Below are positions 8,800-16,960 of a stretch of 64,000 nucleotides of DNA, piece after piece (position 1 is the first letter of the stretch; every line of letters starts with the position of its first letter). The stretch lies in NCBI GenBank assembly GCA_910579755.1, contig CAJTVB010000003.1, forward strand, positions 152,524-216,523. The letters are read 5' to 3'. Both the position numbers and the translations under genes were made by a program. The notes beneath the pieces were generated by a model, which did not search any database, was not told the origin of the DNA, and worked only from the letters and a program-made list of their open reading frames with translations. Origin of the DNA: an uncultured Acetatifactor sp. Lineage in GTDB: Bacteria; Bacillota; Clostridia; Lachnospirales; Lachnospiraceae.

Positions 8800-9578
8800 A
8801 GCATTTCTCCTCTAGCAATTTTTCTGCGGCAGCAACGGAGCCGCTCCACCCACAGATACACTCCTCCTGTCAGAAGTATCAGCCAGACCCACAGACAGTC
8901 TGGTGAGTATATCCCGGTGAAAAGCCTGGGCGTCATCGCCATGACACCGCTGACCGCTCCTATAATAATCTGGGGATACTGTGTTCTCCTTCCCCTGGCC
9001 GATGTGAGAAAAATCAGATAACAGGCATTGGACAGCACAAAAGGAACCAGCAGATAAAGAAGAATCCTCACCAGCCGCACCCGGGTATTCCAGGCAGCGA
9101 CACCGCTGCAGACACACAATATGGCCATATCCATACATCCCGACAAAATCATCCGCATGGTCCAAAGCTGCAGCATGTTAATGTAACAGCTTTGTTCCAG
9201 CTCCACCATCCCCCGGGCCAGGTGACGGTTCAGCCCGCCGCAGGCCATAAGTCCCATCCAGGCTGCCGCCACCGAACCCCACCAAAGATAATCCATAACC
9301 CCCCCCTGTTGAAGTGTGGTTCTGCAGAGCAGAAATACCACCGACACCAGGACCGCCCCCTGAGACAGCCAGAAGGCAAAGGGAATATACTGCAGCTGTA
9401 TCAGGAAAAGCCGGACAGGCGAAGGGCTGTACATAATCCTTTTTTCGCGGATTTTCCGGTCTATCCCCTCCATGGCCTTTTGCCTCTTTTCAGCTTCCGG
9501 AAGTATTCTCCAGGCCTCTAAGCCGGACAATACGTCCTCACTCTTTGAAATTCTCCTATTTATTCTGTCATGCATCAA
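8787..9578 (-). CDS. six-helix membrane protein of a sigma-factor/ABC operon
   Basis: 263 residues. The first 70 residues are soluble and charged (RINRRISKSEDVL..., KRQKAMEGIDRKI), followed by about six hydrophobic helices. It overlaps the sigma factor stop by 11 bases and the ATPase start by 13, so all four genes form one coupled operon. Its place directly after an ECF sigma factor is where an anti-sigma factor usually sits, and the soluble N-terminus could bind the sigma factor. It could equally be a second transporter subunit. No family name is recognised. Confidence 0.75.
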   Translation of the reverse strand: MMHDRINRRISKSEDVLSGLEAWRILPEAEKRQKAMEGIDRKIREKRIMYSPSPVRLFLIQLQYIPFAFWLSQGAVLVSVVFLLCRTTLQQGGVMDYLWWGSVAAAWMGLMACGGLNRHLARGMVELEQSCYINMLQLWTMRMILSGCMDMAILCVCSGVAAWNTRVRLVRILLYLLVPFVLSNACYLIFLTSARGRRTQYPQIIIGAVSGVMAMTPRLFTGIYSPDCLWVWLILLTGGVYLWVERLRCCRRKIARGEMLCWN

Positions 9579-10323
9579 AGAAATCCTCCCTTCGAAGCCG
9601 CTTCCTCAATTTGTCCGTTCCCTGTTTCACACGGGACTTTACCGTGGCCGTATTGGTTCCCGTAATACGGGCGATCTCCCGGTATTTTAAATCATAAAAA
9701 TAATGCAGTAAAATAGCCTCTTTCTGCTGGGTTGGCAATGCTTCCAATGCCTCCGTCAAAAGCGCAGAGGCTTCCTTCCTCCACAGCTGCTCCTCCGGTG
9801 AATTCCCATCCTGCCCTGCATCCACCAGGTTTTCAAGCCCTTTCGTCCAGCCCCCTTCCCAGCTTCCGCTGCTGCTCATCCTTCCACAATTGCTCTCCCC
9901 TTCACAATTGCTTTCCCCTCCACAATTGCTTTCCCCTCCACAATTGCTTTCCCCTCCACAATTGCTCTCTTTTCCACAGCTGTCTTCTCCCTCTTCCGTT
10001 CCATCCGCTTTCCCAGGCAGCCTGACCGCTCCCCGGAAGCCCCGGGACACCAAAGCCATTTCCCTGCTCTGCTCTCTGTACCAATTTTTACACAGATTTC
10101 TGGCAATGGTCAGCAGATAGCCTTTGAGATTTTTATAGCGATAGCCTTCCACATACCGTATAAAACGAAGAAAGGTCTCCTGTGCCAGATCATAAGCCGC
10201 CTCCCTGCTTCCGGTCTGATAGGCGCAAAAACAATAGACATCGTCATAATACTTCTCTGCAATGTCCTGAAGATATTTCTTATTTCCTCTCTGTATGGCA
10301 TGAATCCACTTTCGTTCGTCCAA
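9568..10323 (-). CDS. ECF-type RNA polymerase sigma factor with repeat-bearing linker
   Basis: About 251 residues. Region 2 (WIHAIQRGN, DLAQETFLRFIRYV) and region 4 (ALPTQQKEAILLHYFYDLKYREIA... with a helix-turn-helix) are typical, but the linker between them is about 85 residues, far longer than the usual 20-40, and contains five copies of a six-residue NCGGES-type repeat rich in cysteine. TTG 10323 is favoured because AAAGGAG lies six bases upstream and the protein then begins like other ECF factors; a GTG at 10410 would add 29 residues but has a weak ribosome site. First gene of the operon; it probably controls the operon itself. Confidence 0.88.
   Translation of the reverse strand: MDERKWIHAIQRGNKKYLQDIAEKYYDDVYCFCAYQTGSREAAYDLAQETFLRFIRYVEGYRYKNLKGYLLTIARNLCKNWYREQSREMALVSRGFRGAVRLPGKADGTEEGEDSCGKESNCGGESNCGGESNCGGESNCEGESNCGRMSSSGSWEGGWTKGLENLVDAGQDGNSPEEQLWRKEASALLTEALEALPTQQKEAILLHYFYDLKYREIARITGTNTATVKSRVKQGTDKLRKRLRREDFFDA
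9885..9974 (-). repeat. 18-bp tandem repeat, five units, within the sigma factor gene
   Basis: Units start at 9885, 9903, 9921, 9939 and 9957, each beginning CACAATTGCT on the + strand; the middle three are almost identical. The period of 18 keeps the reading frame and encodes repeated SNCGGE in the linker of the sigma factor. Copy-number changes would alter linker length without breaking the gene. Confidence 0.9.
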
Positions 10324-10480
10324 GGCCGGCTCCTTTGTATCTGTCCGTTTCCATTTCCTGAGAAACAGTTCCCGAGGCTGATCAGAACCACCCCGAAAAT
10401 TACTTTTCACTTAATATAACCTGTTATCTGGAAAAAAGGTTTTAAAAAAAAGAAAAAATAGTAGAATTTCAAAAAAGTCG

Positions 10481-10529
10481 CTTGAAAAAGTTTATGGTTT
10501 GGCTCAAAACTCCCTTGAAAAAGTTTATG
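10481..10529. promoter_or_regulatory. paired 16-bp direct repeats upstream of the sigma operon
   Basis: CTTGAAAAAGTTTATG occurs at 10481-10496 and again at 10514-10529, exactly 33 bases apart, about three helical turns, so a dimeric regulator could bind both on one DNA face. They lie in the 310-base gap between the sigma operon (leftward) and the gene at 10634 (rightward). The rest of the gap is AT-rich with A-runs and no other clear signal. Confidence 0.5.
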
Positions 10530-10633
10530 CTCAATACATCTCAAGATATTTCCAGTAAAACATACTACTAAGTAGTTTTTTGCCTCTATATGTGATAAAA
10601 TTATTCTATACCTAATTTGGAGGGAGATTAAAA

Positions 10634-11034
10634 ATGTTTTTATACCACTATTACGATGCTTCCATGAAACCATTCCTTAATTTATCAGATGTTTCTATAG
10701 AAGAAGCCGAAAAAATATTAAAGGACATTGCTTCAAAAAAACCCGATACCCAATGCGCCAAAAGAACAACCCAGTATATGGAATTAAGACATCATTATGA
10801 AGATATCCTAAGATGCGAGTTTATGAAAAAAGATGGTAATATACAAAGACAGGCTCCGCATTACATGGTGGTTGAACATAGTCCTTGGCTGGCTTCTTGG
10901 TTTTTGATGAAATATTAGAAATTATAGCGAAATACGGGTATCCACAGGATTGGAACAATGATGGAAAATATGGCCCGGAACGGTATATAGAAGCTCATAT
11001 TTGGAGTGATGACGTGATAAAAGAATATGTGTAA
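10634..11034 (+). pseudogene. small conserved-looking protein gene with frameshift in a T-run
   Basis: The first frame (10634-10918) encodes 94 residues beginning MFLYHYYDASMKPFLNLSD and stops just after a TTTTT run at about 10899-10903. In the next frame the protein-like sequence continues directly as FDEILEIIAKYGYPQDW and ends at a TAA at 11032-11034. One extra T would join them into a 133-residue protein. A good ribosome site (GGAGGGAG) precedes the ATG. Base composition is more AT-rich than its neighbours, which suggests transfer. No function recognised. Could be a real null allele, slippage-controlled expression or a read error. Confidence 0.6.
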
Positions 11035-11086
11035 TACTTGGATATAAGAATGAAAGTTTTGTTAGGAAGAATGTCCTTAAAAGATA

Positions 11087-11974
11087 TTATGTCTTTAAAA
11101 GCTTCGTTATCAGATGCTCTACCTCCTGCAGCTGCTCCCGGGAGCTCTCCCGGTGGCTCTGCCTGCGATATTGGGAGGGGGACATACCCTTCATAGCATG
11201 AAAGGCCTTAGTAAACACCAGAGCATCTCTGTAGCCGCAGGACAGCGCAATACTTTCGATGGGATAGGAAGTGGAATCCAAAAGCTCCCGGGCCTTTGTG
11301 ATACGGAAGGTAGTGAGAAAACGCTGGGGCGACATTCCCAGATAATTTTGAAAAAGTGTGTACAAATAGCTTCTGTTAATGCACACATAGTCTGCCACAT
11401 CCGTCACCTTGATGGGATTACAGTAGTTACTTTGAATAAAGGATACCGCCTTCTTCACATACTGGTTTCCCTTGTCCTCCTCATCTCTGGCCACTACCCC
11501 CGCGCCGGCGGCCAGCACAGACAAAAACACTCCCAGCTGGCCGTTTCTGCGCAGGTCGTCCGCCACGCCAAAGGTATTGTGCTCCATCATATCCCGGACA
11601 ATGGAATAAAGCTCCTGGTCCCTGTCGCAGGCAAAAATAGGATGCCTGGCAGACAAGCCCATGGCCTCCAGATATTCGCCTGCCCGGCTTCCGCCGAAGC
11701 CCACCCAGAGATAGCTCCAGGGCTCCTGGGCATCCGCCTGATAAAAAGCCAGCTCATTGGGCTGGATCAGAAAACCGTATCCCGCCTCCAGCCGATATTC
11801 CTTGTCATGAAAGCGGAAAATTCCCTTTCCGCTGAGCACATAATGAATCAGATAATGGGGTTTGGATGCCGGGCCGAAGCTGTGAAGGCCCTCGGTCTGG
11901 GAACAGCCGCAGCAGTTTACATACAGACTTCCGATCCTATCGTTCTCAAAGTCCAGCTTAAACGCCTTTTCCAT
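11087..11974 (-). CDS. AraC family transcriptional regulator
   Basis: 295 residues. The N-terminal half is a cupin-like sensor domain (HYVLSGKGIFRFHDKEYRL, GYGFLIQPNE), as in sugar-responsive AraC proteins. The C-terminal ~100 residues contain two helix-turn-helix units (VADYVCINRSYLYTLF and IESIALSCGYRDALVFTKAF). It lies 28 bases after the aldo/keto reductase on the same strand, so the two are probably co-transcribed. Targets unknown; the nearby GH3/dehydrogenase operon is a possible one, by inference only. Confidence 0.93.
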   Translation of the reverse strand: MEKAFKLDFENDRIGSLYVNCCGCSQTEGLHSFGPASKPHYLIHYVLSGKGIFRFHDKEYRLEAGYGFLIQPNELAFYQADAQEPWSYLWVGFGGSRAGEYLEAMGLSARHPIFACDRDQELYSIVRDMMEHNTFGVADDLRRNGQLGVFLSVLAAGAGVVARDEEDKGNQYVKKAVSFIQSNYCNPIKVTDVADYVCINRSYLYTLFQNYLGMSPQRFLTTFRITKARELLDSTSYPIESIALSCGYRDALVFTKAFHAMKGMSPSQYRRQSHRESSREQLQEVEHLITKLLKT

Positions 11975-12002
11975 GCGGCTCCCCCCTTTCCCGTTTCCTT
12001 AA

Positions 12003-13145
12003 CTATTTATTAATCACATATTCCTTTTTGTCCAGATCCGCCTGTACCTTTTTCAAATCCTCCCGGATGGAAAGCTTCTGGGGACAGGCTTTCTCACATT
12101 TTCCGCACTGAATACAGTTCTTTGCCTGTTTTGTGTCCCCCAGCTCTCTCTCCCAGCGGCCCTTTACCATATTATAATTCTGATACATATGATAGGTATT
12201 CCACACCCGGAAGTTTCCGGGGATATCCACTCCCGCAGGACAGGGCATACAATAGCGGCAGCCGGTGCAGCCATTCCGCACCCGGCTCCGGATCAGGGCA
12301 ACAATATCGTCGATGGCCTGACTCTCTTCCGGAGAAAGGGGCTTGAAGGAAGAGAAGGTCTTCAGATTATCCTCCACCTGTTCCATGGTGGACATACCAC
12401 TGAGAACCACCTTTACATTGGGCAGACTTCCCACCCAGCGCATGGCGAAGGAAGCAGTGGACGCCTCCGGATCCAGGCCGCGGAATTTTCCGGTTATATC
12501 ATCTGCAAACGCTGCTAAAGACCCTCCCTTCACGGGCTCCATAATGATCAGAGGCACCTTTTTCTCCTCTGTCAGACGATAGCCCCGCAGGCCGGCCTGC
12601 TCATCCGCGTCCATATAATTAAGCTGGATCTGGCAAAAATCCCAGTCTCTGTAGTTCAAAATCTCCTCAAAGGCTTCATACCCGTCATGGAAGGAAAATC
12701 CCAGATTACGGATCTTTCCCTGAGCCTTCAGCTCCTCCAGCCTGCCCACGCAGCCCAGCTTTACCATAGCCTCAAAGCTGCCTCTGTTCAGAGCGTGCAT
12801 CAGGTAGAAATCTATGTAATCTGTCTGCAGTCTGGTCAGCTGCTCCTGGAATATTCTGTCCACATCCTCCAAAGCTTTTACATCCCAGCAGGGAAGCTTG
12901 GTGGCCAGATAAAAGCTGCTTCTGTCATATTTCTTCAGAGCTTTACCCACAAAGGGCTCGCTGGCCCCATCGTGATAGGGATAGGCCGTGTCATAGTAAT
13001 TTACTCCCGCCGCCATGGCCCGATCCAGCATCCTCTGCGCCTCAGCCTCGTCAATCTTTCCGTCCGCTCCCGTGGGGAAACGCATGCAGCCAAATCCCAG
13101 AAGAGAAGTTTCTGCCCCAATTTTTTCCATTTTACGCTTTTCCAT
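12003..13145 (-). CDS. aldo/keto reductase with C-terminal ferredoxin domain
   Basis: About 380 residues. An AKR barrel (LGFGCMRFP, GVNYYDTAYPYHDG with catalytic Tyr, KLPCWD) is followed by a domain with two 4Fe-4S motifs, CTGCRYCMPCP and CIQCGKCEKACP. Members of this type are cytoplasmic NAD(P)H- or ferredoxin-linked oxidoreductases of anaerobes; the substrate cannot be told. ATG 13145 is chosen because AAAGGA lies eight bases upstream; upstream in-frame ATGs have poor spacing. On the minus strand a TATAAT (13296-13301) is a possible -10 element. AraC follows downstream. Confidence 0.92.
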   Translation of the reverse strand: MEKRKMEKIGAETSLLGFGCMRFPTGADGKIDEAEAQRMLDRAMAAGVNYYDTAYPYHDGASEPFVGKALKKYDRSSFYLATKLPCWDVKALEDVDRIFQEQLTRLQTDYIDFYLMHALNRGSFEAMVKLGCVGRLEELKAQGKIRNLGFSFHDGYEAFEEILNYRDWDFCQIQLNYMDADEQAGLRGYRLTEEKKVPLIIMEPVKGGSLAAFADDITGKFRGLDPEASTASFAMRWVGSLPNVKVVLSGMSTMEQVEDNLKTFSSFKPLSPEESQAIDDIVALIRSRVRNGCTGCRYCMPCPAGVDIPGNFRVWNTYHMYQNYNMVKGRWERELGDTKQAKNCIQCGKCEKACPQKLSIREDLKKVQADLDKKEYVINK

Positions 13146-13413
13146 TCTTTCCATTCCTTTCTTCACTTCTTTATCCCTATATTTGTTTTCCTTACTTGGA
13201 AACCGGATACCGAAAACCAATCCGCCGTTTTCTCATTTCGGCCAAATACATACCTTACAAGCTATACTTTACTATATATGGGCGCCTTACGCAAGATTAT
13301 AACTTTACCTAATTATTATACAGCTTCTATGAAAAGTTGCTGTTCCCACCGTGCCATACGGAATGGTTATCCCGAAAATAAATAATTGTTTTTCCCACCA
13401 CTTGCCAAAAATA

Positions 13414-13422
13414 TGGTATACT
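13414..13422 (+). promoter_or_regulatory. extended -10 promoter of the MATE gene
   Basis: TGGTATACT: an extended -10 (TG, one base, TATACT at 13417-13422) 41 bases before the ATG at 13463. No good -35 is visible, as is common for extended -10 promoters. The gap 13146-13462 holds this and the divergent aldo/keto reductase leader and nothing else I can name. Confidence 0.45.
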
Positions 13423-13462
13423 TACCTTATTCGGGAATGATCCGAAGGAAAGGCAATTATAA

Positions 13463-14842
13463 ATGGAAAATGCAGAAAAAACAGAATTATTCGAAAAAGT
13501 CCCCATTCCCAAAGCGGTAATGACTCTGGCGGTCCCCACCATTCTCAGTTCTCTGGTTATGGTCATTTATAATCTGGCGGACACCTATTTTGTGGGAATA
13601 TTGAACGATCCCATACAGAGCGCCGCCGTAACACTGGCTGCGCCGGTGCTCCTGGCCTTCAACGCGGTGAACAATCTGTTCGGCGTGGGCTCCTCCAGCA
13701 TGATGAGCAGGGGCCTGGGCGCAAAAAACTATGACACCGTATACCGAAGCTCTGCCCTGGGCTTTTACTGTGCCCTGATATCCGGTATTCTGTTTTCCAC
13801 CCTATACACGGTCTTTCAAAATCCCCTGCTCATCATGCTGGGAGCCGACAGCGATACAGCCGGCGCAACTGGCAGCTACCTGCTGTGGACGGTGAGCTGC
13901 GGCGCGGCTCCCGCCATTTTGAATGTAGTCATGGCCTATCTGGTTCGGGCGGAGGGTTCTTCTCTTCATGCCAGTCTGGGCACTATGAGCGGCTGTCTGT
14001 TAAATATTATACTGGATCCCATTTTTATTCTGCCCTGGGGGCTGAACATGGGAGCCGCAGGCGCCGGTCTGGCAACCTTTCTGTCAAATTGCGCCGCCTG
14101 TGTCTATTTCTTTGTACTATTGTTTGTAAAACGAGGCCGCACCTATGTCTGCATCCGTCCCGCCCTGTTCCGTTTCCGCAGGGATATCGTAATGGGTATT
14201 CTGGCGGTGGGTGTTCCGGCATCCATTCAGAACCTGCTGAACGTAACAGGCATGACCGTGCTGAACAACTTTACTGCCGCCTTCAATGCGGATGCCGTAG
14301 CCGCCATGGGAATCTCTCAAAAGATCAACATGGTACCTATGCAGATAGCCTTCGGTCTGTCACAGGGTATCATGCCTCTGATCAGCTACAACTATGCCAG
14401 CGGCAATGTGTCCCGCATGAAAAAGACCCTCACCTTCACTGCAAAGATCAACCTTACCTTTATGGCTGTCCTTGCGGTAGGTTACTGGCTGGGGGCAGGA
14501 TTCCTCATCTCCCTCTTTATGAAAAATTCCTCCATTATAGCCTATGGAACCCGGTTCCTGCGGGGTATGTGTCTCGGAATGCCCTTTCTGTGCATGGACT
14601 TTTTGGCGGTAGGTGTTTTTCAGGCCTGCGGTTTGGGACAAAAGTCTCTGATTTTTGCCATTCTCCGAAAAATTATACTGGAAATCCCGGCGCTTTTTAT
14701 CCTGAATTTTCTCTTTCCCCTGTATGGACTGGCATATGCTCAGTTTGCGGCGGAATTGATCCTGGCTGCAGCCGCTGTAATTGTATTGCTCAGGCTGTTT
14801 CGGAAATTGGAGCGTCAATATAAAACCACGGCGGAAGCCTGA
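13463..14842 (+). CDS. MATE family efflux transporter
   Basis: 459 residues with about twelve hydrophobic helices in two homologous halves, the length and pattern of MATE (NorM/DinF-like) cation-drug antiporters. The N-terminal PKAVMTLAVPTILSSLVMVI and LGVGSSSMMSRGLGA-type blocks are typical. It sits in the cytoplasmic membrane and would exchange cationic compounds for H+ or Na+. It stands alone, divergent from the aldo/keto reductase and convergent with the dehydrogenase at 14907. ATG with AAGGAAAGG upstream. Substrate unknown. Confidence 0.93.
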   Translation: MENAEKTELFEKVPIPKAVMTLAVPTILSSLVMVIYNLADTYFVGILNDPIQSAAVTLAAPVLLAFNAVNNLFGVGSSSMMSRGLGAKNYDTVYRSSALGFYCALISGILFSTLYTVFQNPLLIMLGADSDTAGATGSYLLWTVSCGAAPAILNVVMAYLVRAEGSSLHASLGTMSGCLLNIILDPIFILPWGLNMGAAGAGLATFLSNCAACVYFFVLLFVKRGRTYVCIRPALFRFRRDIVMGILAVGVPASIQNLLNVTGMTVLNNFTAAFNADAVAAMGISQKINMVPMQIAFGLSQGIMPLISYNYASGNVSRMKKTLTFTAKINLTFMAVLAVGYWLGAGFLISLFMKNSSIIAYGTRFLRGMCLGMPFLCMDFLAVGVFQACGLGQKSLIFAILRKIILEIPALFILNFLFPLYGLAYAQFAAELILAAAAVIVLLRLFRKLERQYKTTAEA

Positions 14843-14906
14843 ATCAGGCCGTACTCCCGCTCAGAGTGAACAGGGCCTGCCATAAACGGCAGCAAAAGAG
14901 AACCAT

Positions 14907-15839
14907 TTAATGTCCCAGGGAAAACCCTGCCTTAAAGCCCTTAAAAGCGAAAGCCGCCTCATATTCCTCCAGGGGAAATAACGTAATTTCCGGAAACTGC
15001 GCCCTGCCCGAGGCAAGCGCCTCCAGTGCAGGGCCAAAGGGGCCGCACCTGCTGCCCGCAATAGTAATCTCATTTACCGCTATCTGGCTGAACGGCAAGG
15101 AAACCTCTCCCGCATAGGTACTTTTCAACACAATGGTTCCCTTTTTCCGCACCAGCTCCAGAGCCTGCCGGATTCCGGAGGGAGACCCTGTGGCCTCCAC
15201 CACAATCTCATAGCCTTCTTTTTCCCGTTCCAGAGTCGTATCTGCAAAGGGTGCCAATAATTCCAGCTTTTCCGGATGCTTTCCGATCACCGTCACCCTT
15301 TTTCCCACTGCCCTCATGGCCTGAACCACACAATAGGCCAGCCTTCCATCTCCCAGTACAGCCACATTTTTATCACCAAGTGACACCTGCGTCATAATTT
15401 CAAAGGCAGCCGCCAGGGGCTCCGTGTATATGGCCTTTTCCAGCGACAGCCCCTGCGGGATCACATGAAGCAGGCTCGTATCGATGGTCATGTATTCTCC
15501 AAAGCATCCGTCCTTCTGGTGCATGCCCAGAACTCTTCTGCTGCTGCAGTGGGTGGGTCTGCCGGTGCGGCAGTAAATGCATTTTCCGCAGGATGCATTC
15601 AGCTCTCCCACCACTTGCCTGCCCACCAAAGAAGAATCCGGCGATTCTTCCACCACTCCTGCAAACTCATGTCCCATAATCCCCTGAAAGTCAGGCCGGT
15701 AGCCCCTCAGGATTTCCTTATCGGTATTGCACACCGCCGCCATCAGAATCCGCACCAGGCTCTCTCTTTCTCCGGAAATGGGCCTGGGCAGATCCTCCCG
15801 GTATAAAGCCTTTTTTCCGTTAAAATAAATTCCCTTCAT
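14907..15839 (-). CDS. zinc-type alcohol/polyol dehydrogenase (MDR family)
   Basis: About 310 residues. GHEFAGVVEE is the catalytic-zinc region and CGKCIYCRTGRPTHC provides the four cysteines of the structural zinc; the Rossmann domain has AVLGDGRLAY in place of the common GxGxxG. It resembles sorbitol/threonine dehydrogenase-like enzymes that oxidise an alcohol with NAD(P)+. ATG 15839 uses the GGGGAG formed by the last codons of the LCP gene, so translation is coupled. It is third in the GH3-LCP-dehydrogenase operon. Substrate not known. Confidence 0.88.
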   Translation of the reverse strand: MKGIYFNGKKALYREDLPRPISGERESLVRILMAAVCNTDKEILRGYRPDFQGIMGHEFAGVVEESPDSSLVGRQVVGELNASCGKCIYCRTGRPTHCSSRRVLGMHQKDGCFGEYMTIDTSLLHVIPQGLSLEKAIYTEPLAAAFEIMTQVSLGDKNVAVLGDGRLAYCVVQAMRAVGKRVTVIGKHPEKLELLAPFADTTLEREKEGYEIVVEATGSPSGIRQALELVRKKGTIVLKSTYAGEVSLPFSQIAVNEITIAGSRCGPFGPALEALASGRAQFPEITLFPLEEYEAAFAFKGFKAGFSLGH

Positions 15840-15846
15840 GCCTTGC

Positions 15847-16908
15847 TTACTCCCCATAAATTTTTTCTCTCAAATACCTTTTGTTGGCCTCGAAATCCAC
15901 CTCCAGAACCGCCATCTTCCGGATCGTGGCATCGCTGTAGGTTCCCGGCTGGGGAATTTTGTCCGCCGCAAGCTGATAGCTCAAAAGCCTGCCTGCCATC
16001 AGACTCAGACGGAAGGCCTCCTGCCTGGTCAAATTGGTAGTCAGATTCGGCATCAGCCGATTAATCAGCTCCCTGCCGTTAGTGGCCAGGGCCAGGGGAA
16101 GCTTTTTTATTACAGCCGTAAGAACCTTCCGCTGACGCTCCGTCCTGCCGAAATCTGTTCCCAGATATCTGTTCCGGCAGTAGGCCAGGGCCTGCGGGCC
16201 GTTTAAGTGCACCAGTCCGCTGACAGAGGTGTCCATGTTATCGGTTCCCTGGGGCCGGTTGGTCAAAATATTGTACTCCACCAGATAACCGTTCACATAT
16301 TCGATTTCCTCGGCTGTCAGCTCCAGCTCCACGCCTCCCACTGCGTCCACAAGACTGGCAAAGGCTTCAAAGTTCACCTGCACATAACGTGTTACCGGAA
16401 TGTCAAAATTTTTTTCTACAGTTTCCAGCAACAGCTCGGCGCCTCCAAAGGAATAGGCGGCATTCAGACGATTGCCGTCGTGTCCCGGAATATCCACGTA
16501 GATATCCCTCAGCAGAGAAGTCATATGGACCGTCTTTGTCCTGCTGCTGATGGAAATCAGAATCATGGCATCAGAGCGCCCGTCATCCCCGGCCTCCCGG
16601 GAATCGTTGCCCACCAGAAGAATATTCACCACGCCGTCCTTCTCCATAGGCAGATTGGCCATGGATGGAATCTGTACATAGTTCAGTTTTTCATAGGCCT
16701 TTCCCACCAATATGTACAGTCCTGCCAGCCCCAACGCCAAAAGCACCAGAATCACTGTCAGGAATCTTCTCAGACCATGCTTCCGCCGTTTTTTCCCTCT
16801 GGAATCCTCTCTTGCCTCCCGGCCATTTTCCCGGACCCCCACATAATCGTATTCTCTTTCTCCTTCGCTCTCCCTTCGTCTCATTTCCTTTTCAGTATTT
16901 TTTCTCAT
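15847..16908 (-). CDS. LytR-CpsA-Psr (LCP) family cell-wall glycopolymer ligase
   Basis: About 353 residues: charged cytoplasmic N-terminus (~45 residues), one membrane helix (FLTVILVLLALGLAGLYIL), then an extracellular LCP domain with conserved NILLVGNDSREAGD, the catalytic-region RSDAMILISI and the arginine-rich SLLRDIYVDIPGHDGNRLN. LCP enzymes transfer undecaprenyl-linked polymers such as teichoic acid or capsule to peptidoglycan. ATG 16908 is chosen over a TTG at 16968 that overlaps the GH3 gene; the ribosome site (GGGAAAGG) is rather far away. Being between a GH3 gene and a dehydrogenase is unusual; that may simply reflect read-through. Confidence 0.92.
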   Translation of the reverse strand: MRKNTEKEMRRRESEGEREYDYVGVRENGREAREDSRGKKRRKHGLRRFLTVILVLLALGLAGLYILVGKAYEKLNYVQIPSMANLPMEKDGVVNILLVGNDSREAGDDGRSDAMILISISSRTKTVHMTSLLRDIYVDIPGHDGNRLNAAYSFGGAELLLETVEKNFDIPVTRYVQVNFEAFASLVDAVGGVELELTAEEIEYVNGYLVEYNILTNRPQGTDNMDTSVSGLVHLNGPQALAYCRNRYLGTDFGRTERQRKVLTAVIKKLPLALATNGRELINRLMPNLTTNLTRQEAFRLSLMAGRLLSYQLAADKIPQPGTYSDATIRKMAVLEVDFEANKRYLREKIYGE

Positions 16909-16960
16909 ATAAAAACTGCGCCTTTCCCTTATCTGTGGGGCAAAACCACAAAATCCTCTT

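Noticed and set aside
9885..9974. CRISPR-like repeat array
   Set aside because: Period is 18 with no spacers, and it is in frame inside a sigma factor gene.
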